NCBI GenBank assembly: GCA_051414845.1
Contig: CP183313.1
Location: forward strand, 620,001-684,000
Reading direction: 5' to 3'
Length of the DNA stretch: 64,000 nucleotides
Origin: Simonsiella sp051414845
GTDB lineage: Bacteria; Pseudomonadota; Gammaproteobacteria; Burkholderiales; Neisseriaceae
Shown here: positions 1 through 8,171 of the stretch, in pieces
How the letters are laid out: each line of letters begins with the position of its first letter
Numbering within the stretch: the stretch's first letter is position 1
Translations under genes and position numbers: made by a program
Notes under the pieces: generated by a model
The model's database searches: none
What the model was told of the DNA's origin: nothing
Seen by the model: the letters and a program-made list of their open reading frames with translations, nothing else

Positions 1-764
1 ATATTCGTGCCATTCCTTTATTGCAAGAGGAAACGCAATTGCTCACTTTATTTTTGCGTTCAGAACACGAGCGTTTAACCGAAGCGCAAACCGTTAAATT
101 AACTTCTTTGGGACAATTAACTGCCAATTTGGCACACGAAATTCGTAATCCACTCTCTGCAATGCGTCAAGCCAGTGGTTTGCTGAGTGAGGCTGAAGAA
201 GGCAATATCATGGCGGAAAAACTATGCGCCATTATCGAAAAAAACATTACGCGCATTGATAAAATGATTGAAGATGTGTCTGCCCTGAATAAACGAGACC
301 GTATTAACAGTGAACAAATTGATTTTCGTGCCTTTTGGGAAAATTTTGCGCATGAGTTTGAACTCACTCGCCCCAATAGTGAAGGCTGCCTGAAAGCTCA
401 ATTTCCGATTGGAATAAAGCCGATTATTCGTTTTGACGCCATGCACTTGCAGCAAATTGTTTGGAATCTATGCAACAATGGCTGGCGACACAGTAAAAAG
501 CAAAAAGGCTCATTAACCATCAATCTTCGTTCTATTGATGATAAACATTACAGCCTACGCGTATGGGATGATGGTCCTGGCGTATTTGAAGAAAATCAAC
601 CGCATTTATTTGAACCTTTTTTCACCACCCAAAGCCAATCTGAAGGTACAGGATTGGGTTTATATGTGGCGCGAGAATTAGCGCATGCCAATAAAGGCGA
701 CTTGCGTTATCTTGCTCGTGAAAAAGTATTTGAACTCATCTTACCGAAAGCCGAACATGTCTAA
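1..764 (+). CDS. pilS: PilS sensor histidine kinase, C-terminal part (5' end outside window)
   Basis: Kinase half of the PilS sensor of the PilS-PilR system, which controls type IV pilus genes. The frame is open to the left window edge, so the membrane and PAS regions are missing; a TTG at 21 is only an internal codon. Visible are the H-box (LAHEIRNPLSAMRQ, phospho-His codon near 135), the N-box (QIVWNLCNNGWRHS), and the G1/F/G2 boxes (DDGPG, FEPFFTT, GTGLGLYVAREL) of the ATPase domain. The stop overlaps the pilR start by 8 bases, so the pair is co-translated. A DUS lies in frame at 384-396. Assignment as PilS rests on the pilR partner and the family-like kinase core. Confidence 0.9.
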   Translation, partial: IRAIPLLQEETQLLTLFLRSEHERLTEAQTVKLTSLGQLTANLAHEIRNPLSAMRQASGLLSEAEEGNIMAEKLCAIIEKNITRIDKMIEDVSALNKRDRINSEQIDFRAFWENFAHEFELTRPNSEGCLKAQFPIGIKPIIRFDAMHLQQIVWNLCNNGWRHSKKQKGSLTINLRSIDDKHYSLRVWDDGPGVFEENQPHLFEPFFTTQSQSEGTGLGLYVARELAHANKGDLRYLAREKVFELILPKAEHV

Positions 765-2412
765 AAATCTCAATCGTCCTGTACTTATTGTTGATGATGA
801 AGCAGATATCCGTGATTTGATGGAAATGACGCTCATGAAAATGGGCTTGACCGTGGATACCGCAGAAGGCGTTACCGCGGCGCGTAAAAAATTGGATAGC
901 AACAAATATTCTTTGGTATTAACCGACATGCGTATGCCCGATGGCTCTGGCTTAGAGGTTGTAGAACACATCATGCAACAAGCCAATGATACGCCAGTTG
1001 CGGTGATTACTGCATTTGGCAACGCAGACCAGGCGGTGCAGGCGCTGAAAATTGGCGCGTTTGATTATTTGCAAAAGCCGATTACCTTGGCGCAATTGCG
1101 TACGCTCGTTAAATCTGCGATTAAAGTGCAAGATGAAAGCAATACTGCTGAAGCTGTGCCCGCTAAACCAATTCAGGTAGCCTCTGTTGCAGAGCCAGTT
1201 AAAGCTGTAAAACCTGAGATTGAAACTATTTCGTTTGAACCACCACCGTTGCCAGCAAAAACAGCACCTATTGTAGAAGATGAATGGGTGGAAGTTGCGC
1301 AGAGTTTAAGCGAAAAAGCTGTGCCAACACCTGTTGCGCCAGAGAGTGCAACTAAGCCACGTACCGTGCCTGTGAAAGAAAGTAAACCTGTTGAAAGCAA
1401 ACCTTCAGGCAGCCTGAAAATGGATGCTGATTTACCGCGTTTGCTTGGTTCATCTCCTCAAATTGAAACAGTGCGCGGTTTAATCCGTAAACTCGCGAAT
1501 ACTACTGTTCCTGTTTATATTTCAGGCGAAAGCGGTTCTGGTAAAGAACAAGCTGCGCGTAGCATTCACGAGCTATCGCAGCGTAAAGACGGGCCTTTTA
1601 TTGCGGTAAATTGTGGCGCGATTCCTGAAAACTTAATGGAAAGCGAATTTTTCGGTTACAAAAAAGGCAGCTTTACAGGCGCAGACCAAGACCGTTTGGG
1701 CTTTTTCCAACATGCACACGGCGGCACATTATTTTTGGACGAGGTTGCCGATTTGCCGCTCGCCATGCAAGTGAAATTGCTCCGTGCCATTCAGGAAAAA
1801 GCGGTGCGCCGCATTGGTGATGCGCAAGAGGTGAAAGTAGACGTGCGCATTGTGTCGGCAACACATAAAAATCTTGCTGCTTTGGTAGAAAGTGGCACAT
1901 TCCGCCAAGACTTGTTTTATCGTTTAAATGTAGTCACGCTCAACATGCCCGCCTTGCGTGAAATGCATGAGGATTTAGCCAATTTAATCGGACATTTGTT
2001 GAAAAAACATCAACATGGCGATATCTGTATGACGCCAGCGGCTAAAGATGCCTTGTTGCGCTATAACTACCCTGGCAACTTCCGTGAATTGGAAAATATC
2101 TTAGAGCGTGCTGTGGCTTTGGCGGCAGATAATGTGATTGATGTTGATGATTTACAAATCAATACTTCACCTTTAGCTGCGGACATGAGCGTGGATTTAC
2201 CTAATGATTCGACGCAGCAAAACTTTGGTGGTTTGCCAAATTTCCAAATTGGACATACGCAAATCCAAGATTACTTGGATGATGTAGAACGACAAATTTT
2301 GGAATATGCTTTACGTTTAACTCAAGGGAATCGTACGCAAGCGGCAAAAGTTTTGGGGATTAGTTTCCGCAGTATGCGCTATCGTTTAGACCGTTTGGGT
2401 ATTATGGATTAA
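757..2412 (+). CDS. pilR: PilR sigma-54-dependent response regulator
   Basis: NtrC-type regulator, 551 aa, that with RpoN activates pilus promoters when phosphorylated by PilS. The start is the ATG overlapping the pilS stop; an upstream in-frame ATG at 685 lies deep in pilS and is unlikely. Domains: receiver about 1-120 (phospho-acceptor D57 in LVLTDMRMPDG), an unusually long Pro/Ala/Lys-rich linker about 125-235 that includes a DUS-encoded SGSLK, AAA+ domain with Walker A GESGSGKE near 257 and sigma-54 contact loop GSFTGA near 304 (family consensus GAFTGA), and a C-terminal Fis-type HTH. Everything needed for sigma-54 activation looks intact. Confidence 0.95.
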   Translation: MSKNLNRPVLIVDDEADIRDLMEMTLMKMGLTVDTAEGVTAARKKLDSNKYSLVLTDMRMPDGSGLEVVEHIMQQANDTPVAVITAFGNADQAVQALKIGAFDYLQKPITLAQLRTLVKSAIKVQDESNTAEAVPAKPIQVASVAEPVKAVKPEIETISFEPPPLPAKTAPIVEDEWVEVAQSLSEKAVPTPVAPESATKPRTVPVKESKPVESKPSGSLKMDADLPRLLGSSPQIETVRGLIRKLANTTVPVYISGESGSGKEQAARSIHELSQRKDGPFIAVNCGAIPENLMESEFFGYKKGSFTGADQDRLGFFQHAHGGTLFLDEVADLPLAMQVKLLRAIQEKAVRRIGDAQEVKVDVRIVSATHKNLAALVESGTFRQDLFYRLNVVTLNMPALREMHEDLANLIGHLLKKHQHGDICMTPAAKDALLRYNYPGNFRELENILERAVALAADNVIDVDDLQINTSPLAADMSVDLPNDSTQQNFGGLPNFQIGHTQIQDYLDDVERQILEYALRLTQGNRTQAAKVLGISFRSMRYRLDRLGIMD

Positions 2413-2517
2413 TACTCAAAGATAGAGTAGGGTGCTTGCTAAATGGCTGCCATAATTAAAGCATGCAATATATTATTTCAGTTGAAAAACTGATGACACA
2501 CACAATAGGAACTGATT

Positions 2518-2721
2518 ATGTCAGAAGCAGAATTTGCCATATGGGCATTACGTATTTGTTTGACCGCATTGATTATTTTTCTAGGTTTCATTATTTGGAA
2601 TTTAGGCAAAGAATCCAAAGTAGGTAAGTTTGGCATGTTTATTTTATTTTTGGTTTTGGGATTGGGCATTGCAGGCTTTTTAATGAAAGAGCTGATTGTT
2701 GGCTTTTTTATGCATGGTTAA
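2518..2721 (+). CDS. DUF2788-like small inner-membrane protein
   Basis: Small protein of 67 aa with two predicted membrane helices (about 7-28 and 38-60) joined by a short Lys-containing loop (GKESKVGK). The pattern and size match the DUF2788 family as I recall it; no function is known. The start at 2518 is supported by AATAGGA about 8 bases upstream. It stands alone between pilR and yciB, on the same strand, and is followed by a DUS. Confidence 0.75.
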   Translation: MSEAEFAIWALRICLTALIIFLGFIIWNLGKESKVGKFGMFILFLVLGLGIAGFLMKELIVGFFMHG

Positions 2722-2818
2722 TTTCAGGCTGCCTGAAAGCAAGCACTCGCCCAACAATGTTATTTCCCAAAATGTTTAAACGCTGCTATGATAGCAACTT
2801 TTATTTAAGCCCCACTTC

Positions 2819-3364
2819 ATGAAAGCACTCAGCGACCTTATCGCCATTATTCTGTTTTTTGCAACTTATACCTTAACCAAAAACATGGTTACGGCAACCA
2901 TTGTCGCAGTAGTAGTTGGTATTATTCAGGCAGCCTATATGCTGTTTAAATACAAAAAAATGGAACCGATGCAATGGCTTAGTTTGGTGTTGATTGTTGT
3001 ATTTGGTGGTTTAACCATTTTCTTAAAAGACCGCACTTTTATCATGCTGAAAACCACGATTTTGCCTTGGTTGATGGCTGCAGTCATGCTGGTGTCACAA
3101 TTAATGGGTAAAAATGGTTTACGCCTGTTGTTAAGCAAAGAAATCCCTCTGCCAGAACATGTTTGGAATAAATTGGGCTATGCATGGATTATTTTCTTCT
3201 TTTTATTGGGTTTACTTAATCTATTTATCGCTTATCCATTCACTGCCGAACGCGAACAAGTTTGGATGAATTTTAAAATGTACGGCTATTTGCCGATTGT
3301 TCTGATTTTCTCACTGGCGCAAGGAGTTTATCTCATGCGTCACTTGCCAAAGGAAAACTCATAA
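2819..3364 (+). CDS. yciB: YciB/IspZ inner-membrane septation protein
   Basis: Polytopic membrane protein of 181 aa, the usual length for YciB (IspZ, intracellular septation protein A), with about five hydrophobic segments. YciB is linked to envelope synthesis and cell-division complexes in enterobacteria. The stop codon overlaps the start of the next gene by one base (TAATG), so yciB-yciI-bolA form a tightly coupled operon. A DUS-like stretch near 2926 is read in frame (IIQAAY). Confidence 0.92.
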   Translation: MKALSDLIAIILFFATYTLTKNMVTATIVAVVVGIIQAAYMLFKYKKMEPMQWLSLVLIVVFGGLTIFLKDRTFIMLKTTILPWLMAAVMLVSQLMGKNGLRLLLSKEIPLPEHVWNKLGYAWIIFFFLLGLLNLFIAYPFTAEREQVWMNFKMYGYLPIVLIFSLAQGVYLMRHLPKENS

Positions 3365-3654
3365 TGCTATTTATGTTACTTGCTACCGATGCCGAAGGCA
3401 CAACCGAAGCGCGTGCAGCGGCTCGTCCTGCACACTTAGCTCGTTTAAAAGAATTGGATGAACAAGGTCGTTTATTAACTTCAGGGCCAACGCCGATGCC
3501 CGACAATCCTGATATTGTTTCAGGCAGTCTAATCGTAGCTGATTTTGATAGTTTGGACGCCGCGGAAGAGTGGGCAGGTAAAGACCCTTATGTTGATGCA
3601 GGCGTATATGCCGAAGTATTGATTCGTCCATTTAAAAAAGTATTTCCACAATGA
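3364..3654 (+). CDS. yciI: YciI-like protein
   Basis: Soluble protein of 96 aa of the YciI family (dimeric ferredoxin-like alpha+beta fold; true substrate unknown). The conserved His of the putative active site is in RPAHLARLKEL (about residue 24), and the GSLIVADFDSLDAAEEWAGKDPY region is typical. It starts on the last base of the yciB stop codon and overlaps bolA by four bases (ATGA), so its expression is tied to both neighbours. The yciB-yciI association is widespread in proteobacteria. Confidence 0.9.
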   Translation: MLFMLLATDAEGTTEARAAARPAHLARLKELDEQGRLLTSGPTPMPDNPDIVSGSLIVADFDSLDAAEEWAGKDPYVDAGVYAEVLIRPFKKVFPQ

Positions 3655-3926
3655 TGAATCCCATTAAGCAAGAAATGGCGCAACTTTTGCATGAGTTAGC
3701 CCCTGAAGTATTCGAATTTGAAGACCAAAGTCATTTGCACGCAGGGCACGCAGGTGCACGAGAAGGCGGACATTTCGCTATTTTATTGGTGAGCCAAACT
3801 TTTGATGGAATGAATCGTGTCGCGCGACAACGTTATGTGCAACAATTGCTCGCTCCATTATTTCAAAGCAAAAAAATTCATGCATTAAGCATTGTGGCAA
3901 AAAGCCTAACTGAATATTTTCATTAA
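3651..3926 (+). CDS. bolA: BolA-family protein
   Basis: BolA-like protein of 91 aa. BolA proteins pair with monothiol glutaredoxins and [2Fe-2S] clusters in iron trafficking, and some act as morphology or stress regulators. The conserved core is seen in FEDQSHLHAGHAGAREGGHFAILLVSQTFDGMNRVARQRYV, read here as separate short motifs: the SHLH/HAGH histidines and the FDG-x5-RQ-x-V segment. The first of two tandem ATG codons (3651) overlaps the yciI stop. It precedes the secreted PPIase gene in the same run. Confidence 0.88.
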   Translation: MMNPIKQEMAQLLHELAPEVFEFEDQSHLHAGHAGAREGGHFAILLVSQTFDGMNRVARQRYVQQLLAPLFQSKKIHALSIVAKSLTEYFH

Positions 3927-3947
3927 TTCCAACAGAAAGGAACTCGT

Positions 3948-4823
3948 ATGAATAAGACCCATATCGCCACCGCATTAGCTGCTTTAGCACTTTCAGGCAG
4001 CCTGATGGCAGAAACCTTGGTGACAGTAAACGGAACCAAAATCGACAGCAAAGAAATTGAGCGTCGTGCCAAAGCTACGTTGCAGCAAAGTCAAGGGCAG
4101 GTACAAGATGGTCCGCAGTTGCGCCAATTCTTAACGCGTGAAATGGTGGTAGAAACCGCTGTTGCGCAAGAAGCCAAACGCTTGGGTTTAGACAAAAGCG
4201 ATGAATTCAAAGCAGCCATTGAATCAGCTAAAAAGTCAGCCAAAGAGCAAGGCGCGACCAAACAAGCAGATTACAAACAAAACTGGACAGCTTTTGAAAA
4301 CCAATTACTGGGCAGCGCATTCGCAGCCGATGTGATTAAGAAAAACCCTGTAACGCCTGCGCAAGTACAAGAGCGTTACAATCAAATCAAATCGCGCTAT
4401 CAAGGCAGCGAAGAAGTGCAATTGGGCGAAATTGTGACCGATAAAGCAGATCAAGCACAAGCGGTAATTAAAGAATTGTCTAGCAAGAAAAAATTTGTTG
4501 ATGTGGCAAAAAAATACAGCATTGACCCTGCTGCAAAATCAGGTAATGTATTAACCGAAAACTACATTCCATTGGTAGACTTAAAAGAAGGTCGTCCGCA
4601 GATTTATCAAGCCATTGCCAATCTGAAAAAAGGTCAATTTACCAAACAACCTTTAACAGGCGAACAATTAAGCGTGGTATTTTATGTAAACGACCGCCGT
4701 GCTGTAAAAATCGAGCCGTTTGAGAAAGTGAGTCAAAACATTGGCATAGGCTTGACCAACGAACGCATCAACAACGCCGTTGATGATGTTTTGAAAAAAG
4801 CCAATATCAAAGCGGCAAAATAA
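3948..4823 (+). CDS. Periplasmic parvulin-type peptidyl-prolyl isomerase
   Basis: Exported protein of 291 aa with an N-terminal signal peptide (about 1-21, cleavage likely after SLMA) and a C-terminal parvulin (PpiC) domain about 140-240 with EIVTDKADQAQAVIKEL and KKYSIDPAAKSG features. It is expected to assist folding of envelope proteins in the periplasm, like SurA/PrsA-type foldases or the Cbf2-like PPIases of epsilon-proteobacteria. The signal peptide is partly encoded by a DUS (SGSL). RBS GAAAGGAA lies just upstream. It is the last gene of the run and ends in a DUS-pair terminator. Confidence 0.88.
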   Translation: MNKTHIATALAALALSGSLMAETLVTVNGTKIDSKEIERRAKATLQQSQGQVQDGPQLRQFLTREMVVETAVAQEAKRLGLDKSDEFKAAIESAKKSAKEQGATKQADYKQNWTAFENQLLGSAFAADVIKKNPVTPAQVQERYNQIKSRYQGSEEVQLGEIVTDKADQAQAVIKELSSKKKFVDVAKKYSIDPAAKSGNVLTENYIPLVDLKEGRPQIYQAIANLKKGQFTKQPLTGEQLSVVFYVNDRRAVKIEPFEKVSQNIGIGLTNERINNAVDDVLKKANIKAAK

Positions 4824-4835
4824 GTTGTATCCATC

Positions 4836-4870
4836 AAAAGGCTGCCTGAAAACGTTTCAGGCAGCCTTTT
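4836..4870 (+). terminator. Terminator made from two inverted DUS
   Basis: Perfect 16-bp stem: AAAAGGCTGCCTGAAA at 4836-4851 and its complement at 4855-4870, with a 3-base loop and a closing T-run. It lies 13 bases after the PPIase stop codon. Inverted DUS pairs acting as intrinsic terminators are well known in Neisseriaceae. Confidence 0.9.
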
Positions 4871-4919
4871 CGCTATTCAAACGCGGTAGCAAACTGTAAA
4901 ATACCGCGTTTTCAAATTT

Positions 4920-5025
4920 TATAGTCACTTAAACACAAGATACTACTGCGTTGCTCACGCCCTTATGTGCTTGATGTACACGGCGGGCGTGGTCGCCTTG
5001 TCCTATTTTATTTTAAGTGACTATA
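4920..5025. repeat. Correia-like miniature inverted-repeat element, copy 1
   Basis: A 106-bp unit with terminal inverted repeats TATAGTCACTTAA (4920-4932) and TTAAGTGACTATA (5013-5025). Its core (GCGTT..CGCCCTTATGT..GATGTACACGGCGGGCGTGGTCGCCTTGTCC) resembles the short class of neisserial Correia repeat enclosed elements, given here only as broken motifs. It ends 18 bases before the gltX start, so any promoter at its right end would drive gltX. Confidence 0.85.
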
Positions 5026-5043
5026 CACATTAAAGAGATAAAA

Positions 5044-6438
5044 ATGACTGTTAAAACCCGTTTTGCCCCCAGTCCAACTGGCTATTTACACATTGGCGGC
5101 GTGCGTACTGCCTTGTATTCATGGGCTTTTGCCAAACATCACGGCGGCGATTTTTTGTTGCGCATTGAAGATACCGACTTGGCGCGTTCTACCAAAGAAT
5201 CGGTGGAAATTATTTTGCAAGGCATGGATTGGGTCGGTTTACACGCCGACAATTCAGGCAGCATCGTTTACCAAACGCAAAATTTCCCACGCTATAAAGA
5301 GCTGATTAAACAATTAGTTGAACAAGGACACGCCTATCCATGCTATTGCAGCCGCGAAGAATTGGAAGAAATGCGCGAAAAAGCCGAACGCGAAGGCACG
5401 GCGACTTACGACCGCCGTTGGCGACCCGAAGCGGGTAAAACGCTGCCTGAAATTCCTGCAGGCATTGAACCTGTGATTCGTTTCAAAAATCCGTTGGACG
5501 GCGTAACTGCTTGGCATGATTTGGTCAAAGGCGAAATCAGTATTCCCAATTCCGCGCTGGACGATTTGATTATCGCGCGCGCGGACGGTACGCCAACCTA
5601 CAATTTCTGCGTCGTGGTGGACGATTTGGACATGGGCGTAACGCACGTGATTCGCGGTGACGACCACGTGAACAACACGCCCAAACAAATCAATATTTTC
5701 AAAGCATTGGGCGCGAAATTGCCTGAATTTGCCCATTTGCCGATGATTTTGAATGAGCAAGGCAAGAAAATTTCCAAACGCAGTGGCGACACGGTGGCGA
5801 TTACCGAATACGAAGACATGGGGATTTTGCCCGAGGCGATGTTGAATTATTTGGCGCGTTTGGGTTGGGCGCACGGCGATGATGAATTTTTTACGATAGA
5901 ACAATTTATCCAATGGTTTGATTTGAAAGATGTTTCAGCCAGCCCAAGCCGCATGGACAGCAAAAAATTGTTGTGGATTAACGGCGAACATATCAAAGCG
6001 GCGGACAATGCACGTTTGGCGGAATTGGTTGCGCCGCGTTTGCAAAAACAGGGCGTAGCAGTTTCAGACAGCCTGAATTTGGCTGACGTGATTGCGCTGG
6101 TAAAAGACCGCGCCCAAGATTTGAACGCGTTGGCAAACGAATGCGCTTACTTTTATGCAAAAGTCACGCCCGATGAAGCCGATGTGGCGAAACATTGGGA
6201 CGAAGACGCGGCAGCGCGTATGCAGCGTTTTGCGGATAAATTAGAACAATTAGATACTTGGACGGCGGAAAGTATTCACGATTTGTTCAAACCATTTTGC
6301 GATGAAGAAAACATCAAAATGGGCAAATTGGGTATGCCGTTGCGTTTGGCGGTATGCGGCACGGCGAAAACGCCTTCGGTTGATGCTGTTTTGGCGTTGA
6401 TTGGCAAAGATGAAGTGCTGAAACGCATTCGCGGCTAA
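5044..6438 (+). CDS. gltX: Glutamyl-tRNA synthetase
   Basis: Class I aminoacyl-tRNA synthetase of 464 aa that charges tRNA-Glu. The ATP-binding HIGH motif appears as HIGG (residues 16-19) and the KMSKS-type loop as KKISKR near 241-246, both normal for GluRS. The start is the ATG at 5044 giving MTVKTRFAPSPTG; the in-frame upstream start at 5017 would begin inside the Correia-like element. RBS-like AAAGAGA lies upstream. It is monocistronic and closed by a DUS-pair terminator facing convergent metZ. Confidence 0.97.
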   Translation: MTVKTRFAPSPTGYLHIGGVRTALYSWAFAKHHGGDFLLRIEDTDLARSTKESVEIILQGMDWVGLHADNSGSIVYQTQNFPRYKELIKQLVEQGHAYPCYCSREELEEMREKAEREGTATYDRRWRPEAGKTLPEIPAGIEPVIRFKNPLDGVTAWHDLVKGEISIPNSALDDLIIARADGTPTYNFCVVVDDLDMGVTHVIRGDDHVNNTPKQINIFKALGAKLPEFAHLPMILNEQGKKISKRSGDTVAITEYEDMGILPEAMLNYLARLGWAHGDDEFFTIEQFIQWFDLKDVSASPSRMDSKKLLWINGEHIKAADNARLAELVAPRLQKQGVAVSDSLNLADVIALVKDRAQDLNALANECAYFYAKVTPDEADVAKHWDEDAAARMQRFADKLEQLDTWTAESIHDLFKPFCDEENIKMGKLGMPLRLAVCGTAKTPSVDAVLALIGKDEVLKRIRG

Positions 6439-6459
6439 TGCGCGGCTAATGACATTTTC

Positions 6460-6489
6460 AGGCTGCCTGAAAGTTTCAGGCAGCCTTTT
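6460..6489 (+). terminator. DUS-pair terminator after gltX
   Basis: AGGCTGCCTGAAA (6460-6472) pairs with TTTCAGGCAGCCT (6474-6486), followed by TTT. It lies between convergent gltX and metZ and could serve both directions, although the T-run is clear only on the + strand. Confidence 0.85.
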
Positions 6490-6526
6490 CTTATGTGAAG
6501 CAATTCAAAATCCCATATAGTCTGAT

Positions 6527-7693
6527 TTAAGCTAATGCCTGCTCCAAATCCGCAATCAAATCATCAACATATTCCAAGCCAATCGCAATACGCAACAAGC
6601 CCTCACTAATCCCTGCTTGCAATTTGTCTTCAGGCGACATTCTGCCATGTGTTGTTGTCCAAGGGTGGGTAATGGTAGAGCGCACGTCACCAAAGTTGGC
6701 TGTTTTGGAAAAAATCTGTACTTTATCAATTACTTGCCATGCTTTTTCTTGACCGCCGTTCACTTCAAACGCAATCACAAAACCGCCAGAGCTTTGCTGT
6801 TTTTTGACCAAATCCGCTTGCGGGTGTTCAGGCAGCCCTGCGTAATGTACGGCGTTTACTTGCGGCTGTTGTTGCAACCATTGCGCGATTTTGAGTGCCG
6901 ATTCGGCTTCTTTTTCGGTGCGCACCAATAAGGTTTCCGTGCCACTTAATAACATCCACGCGTTAAACGGCGACAAGCTCAAACCGCATGAGTTTACATA
7001 CAAAGTGATTTGGTTAATCAATTCCGCCTTGCCGCACACCACGCCGCCCAAAACGCGTCCGTGTCCGTCAATCGCTTTGGTTGCCGATTGAATCGATAAA
7101 TCCGCACCAAAACGCAAAGGTTGTTGCACCGCTGGCGAACAAAAACAGTTATCTACCGCCAATAAAGAATTGTTGTCATGCGCGATTTTTGCCAGCTTTT
7201 CCAAGTCGGCAACTTCATTTAAAGGATTGGACGGCGTTTCCAAAAACAGCATTTTGGTGTTCGGACGCACAGCTCTCTTCCACTCGGCAACATCGGTTTG
7301 GGACACAAAAGTCACTTCAATGCCAAAACGCATTAAATGTCCTGTGATGAAACCTGCCGTCGTGCCAAACAAGCTGCGGCTGCTGATTAAATGGTCGCCC
7401 GCGCTTAAAAAAGTGAGCAAGCCTGCCTGAATCGCCGCCATGCCTGTTGCCGTCGCAATGCCCGCTTCGCCGTGTTCCAATTGCGCAATGCGGCTTTGAA
7501 ACGCAGCGATGGTCGGATTGGCAGTGCGCGAGTAGGTAAATCCTTGTTTTTGTTTAGCAAACAAGGCAGCGCCGTCGGCTGCACTGTCAAACATAAAACT
7601 GCTGGTTAAAAACAAGGCTTGTTGGTGCTCGTTATACGGCGTTTGCTCTTTGCTGCCGCGAATTGCCAAAGTTTGTGGGTGCAGTGGTTTCAT
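6527..7693 (-). CDS. metZ: O-succinylhomoserine sulfhydrylase (MetZ-type)
   Basis: PLP enzyme of the Cys/Met metabolism family, 388 aa, forming homocysteine from an activated homoserine and sulfide. Seen are the substrate-loop segment FTYSRTANPT, the PLP phosphate/ring region ATATGMAAI, D-N in LLAVDNCF, and the Schiff-base lysine in SATKAIDGHGRVLGG (about residue 206). The T-K-x-x-x-G-H-G signature and length fit MetZ better than cystathionine gamma-synthase, but related activities cannot be excluded from sequence. A good RBS (GGAGACC) precedes the ATG. Confidence 0.88.
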   Translation of the reverse strand: MKPLHPQTLAIRGSKEQTPYNEHQQALFLTSSFMFDSAADGAALFAKQKQGFTYSRTANPTIAAFQSRIAQLEHGEAGIATATGMAAIQAGLLTFLSAGDHLISSRSLFGTTAGFITGHLMRFGIEVTFVSQTDVAEWKRAVRPNTKMLFLETPSNPLNEVADLEKLAKIAHDNNSLLAVDNCFCSPAVQQPLRFGADLSIQSATKAIDGHGRVLGGVVCGKAELINQITLYVNSCGLSLSPFNAWMLLSGTETLLVRTEKEAESALKIAQWLQQQPQVNAVHYAGLPEHPQADLVKKQQSSGGFVIAFEVNGGQEKAWQVIDKVQIFSKTANFGDVRSTITHPWTTTHGRMSPEDKLQAGISEGLLRIAIGLEYVDDLIADLEQALA

Positions 7694-7835
7694 GTTGGTC
7701 TCCTGTCGCTAAAATCAATAAAAGCCGCATTGTGCGCCTTTTCAGGCAGCCTTTCAATGCTTATAATGCGCGCTACTTGACTTTTTCAGGCAGCCTGAAA
7801 ATCATTTTTCAAACAAAATCAAAGAAATAAAAAAC

Positions 7836-8171
7836 ATGAAATGGACAGACACACAACGCATTGCCGAAGAATTATTTGACGCACACGGCGACACGATTGA
7901 CCCAAAAACGGTGCATTTTACTCAATTGCGCGATTTGATTTTGGCATTGCCCGATTTTGATGACGACCCAAGTCGTTGTGGCGAAAAGATTTTAGAAGCG
8001 GTACAACAGGCTGAAACCTTTGCAAAACCCCAAAACAACCCACTGGTTTTGGGGTTTTCATCATTCCAACCCCAAACAACCCAAACCAACCTCAACAAAC
8101 ACAAACACCCCATCCAAACAGCCCTATTTCAGGCTGCCTTATGCTCCTTCAGGCAGCAATGGGCACAATAA
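7836..8171 (+). CDS. iscX: IscX-like Fe-S assembly protein with IS-altered C-terminus
   Basis: The first ~55 residues are IscX/YfhJ, a small acidic partner of IscS in Fe-S assembly (KWTDTQRIAEELFDAHG, LPDFDDDPSRCGEKILEA). Normal IscX is about 65 aa and ends shortly after EKILEA with an LVWLDEAE-type tail. Here the frame instead enters the left end of an insertion sequence at 8010 and continues for about 53 unrelated residues, through a GGGG/CCCC hairpin, to a stop at 8171. The native 3' end has been replaced. Function of the altered protein is uncertain. Confidence 0.8.
   Translation: MKWTDTQRIAEELFDAHGDTIDPKTVHFTQLRDLILALPDFDDDPSRCGEKILEAVQQAETFAKPQNNPLVLGFSSFQPQTTQTNLNKHKHPIQTALFQAALCSFRQQWAQ

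Noticed and set aside
4920..5025. Possible small RNA gene or phage attachment site
   Set aside because: Explained better as a 106-bp Correia-like element with two further copies in the window.
5314..5913. Long open frame on the minus strand within gltX
   Set aside because: Shadow of the gltX coding strand; no start signal, no recognisable protein, His/Arg/Phe-rich as expected from antisense of a Neisseria gene.
8027..8062. Terminator of iscX at the GGGG/CCCC hairpin
   Set aside because: It lies inside the left end of the IS and within the extended frame; not a native iscX terminator.
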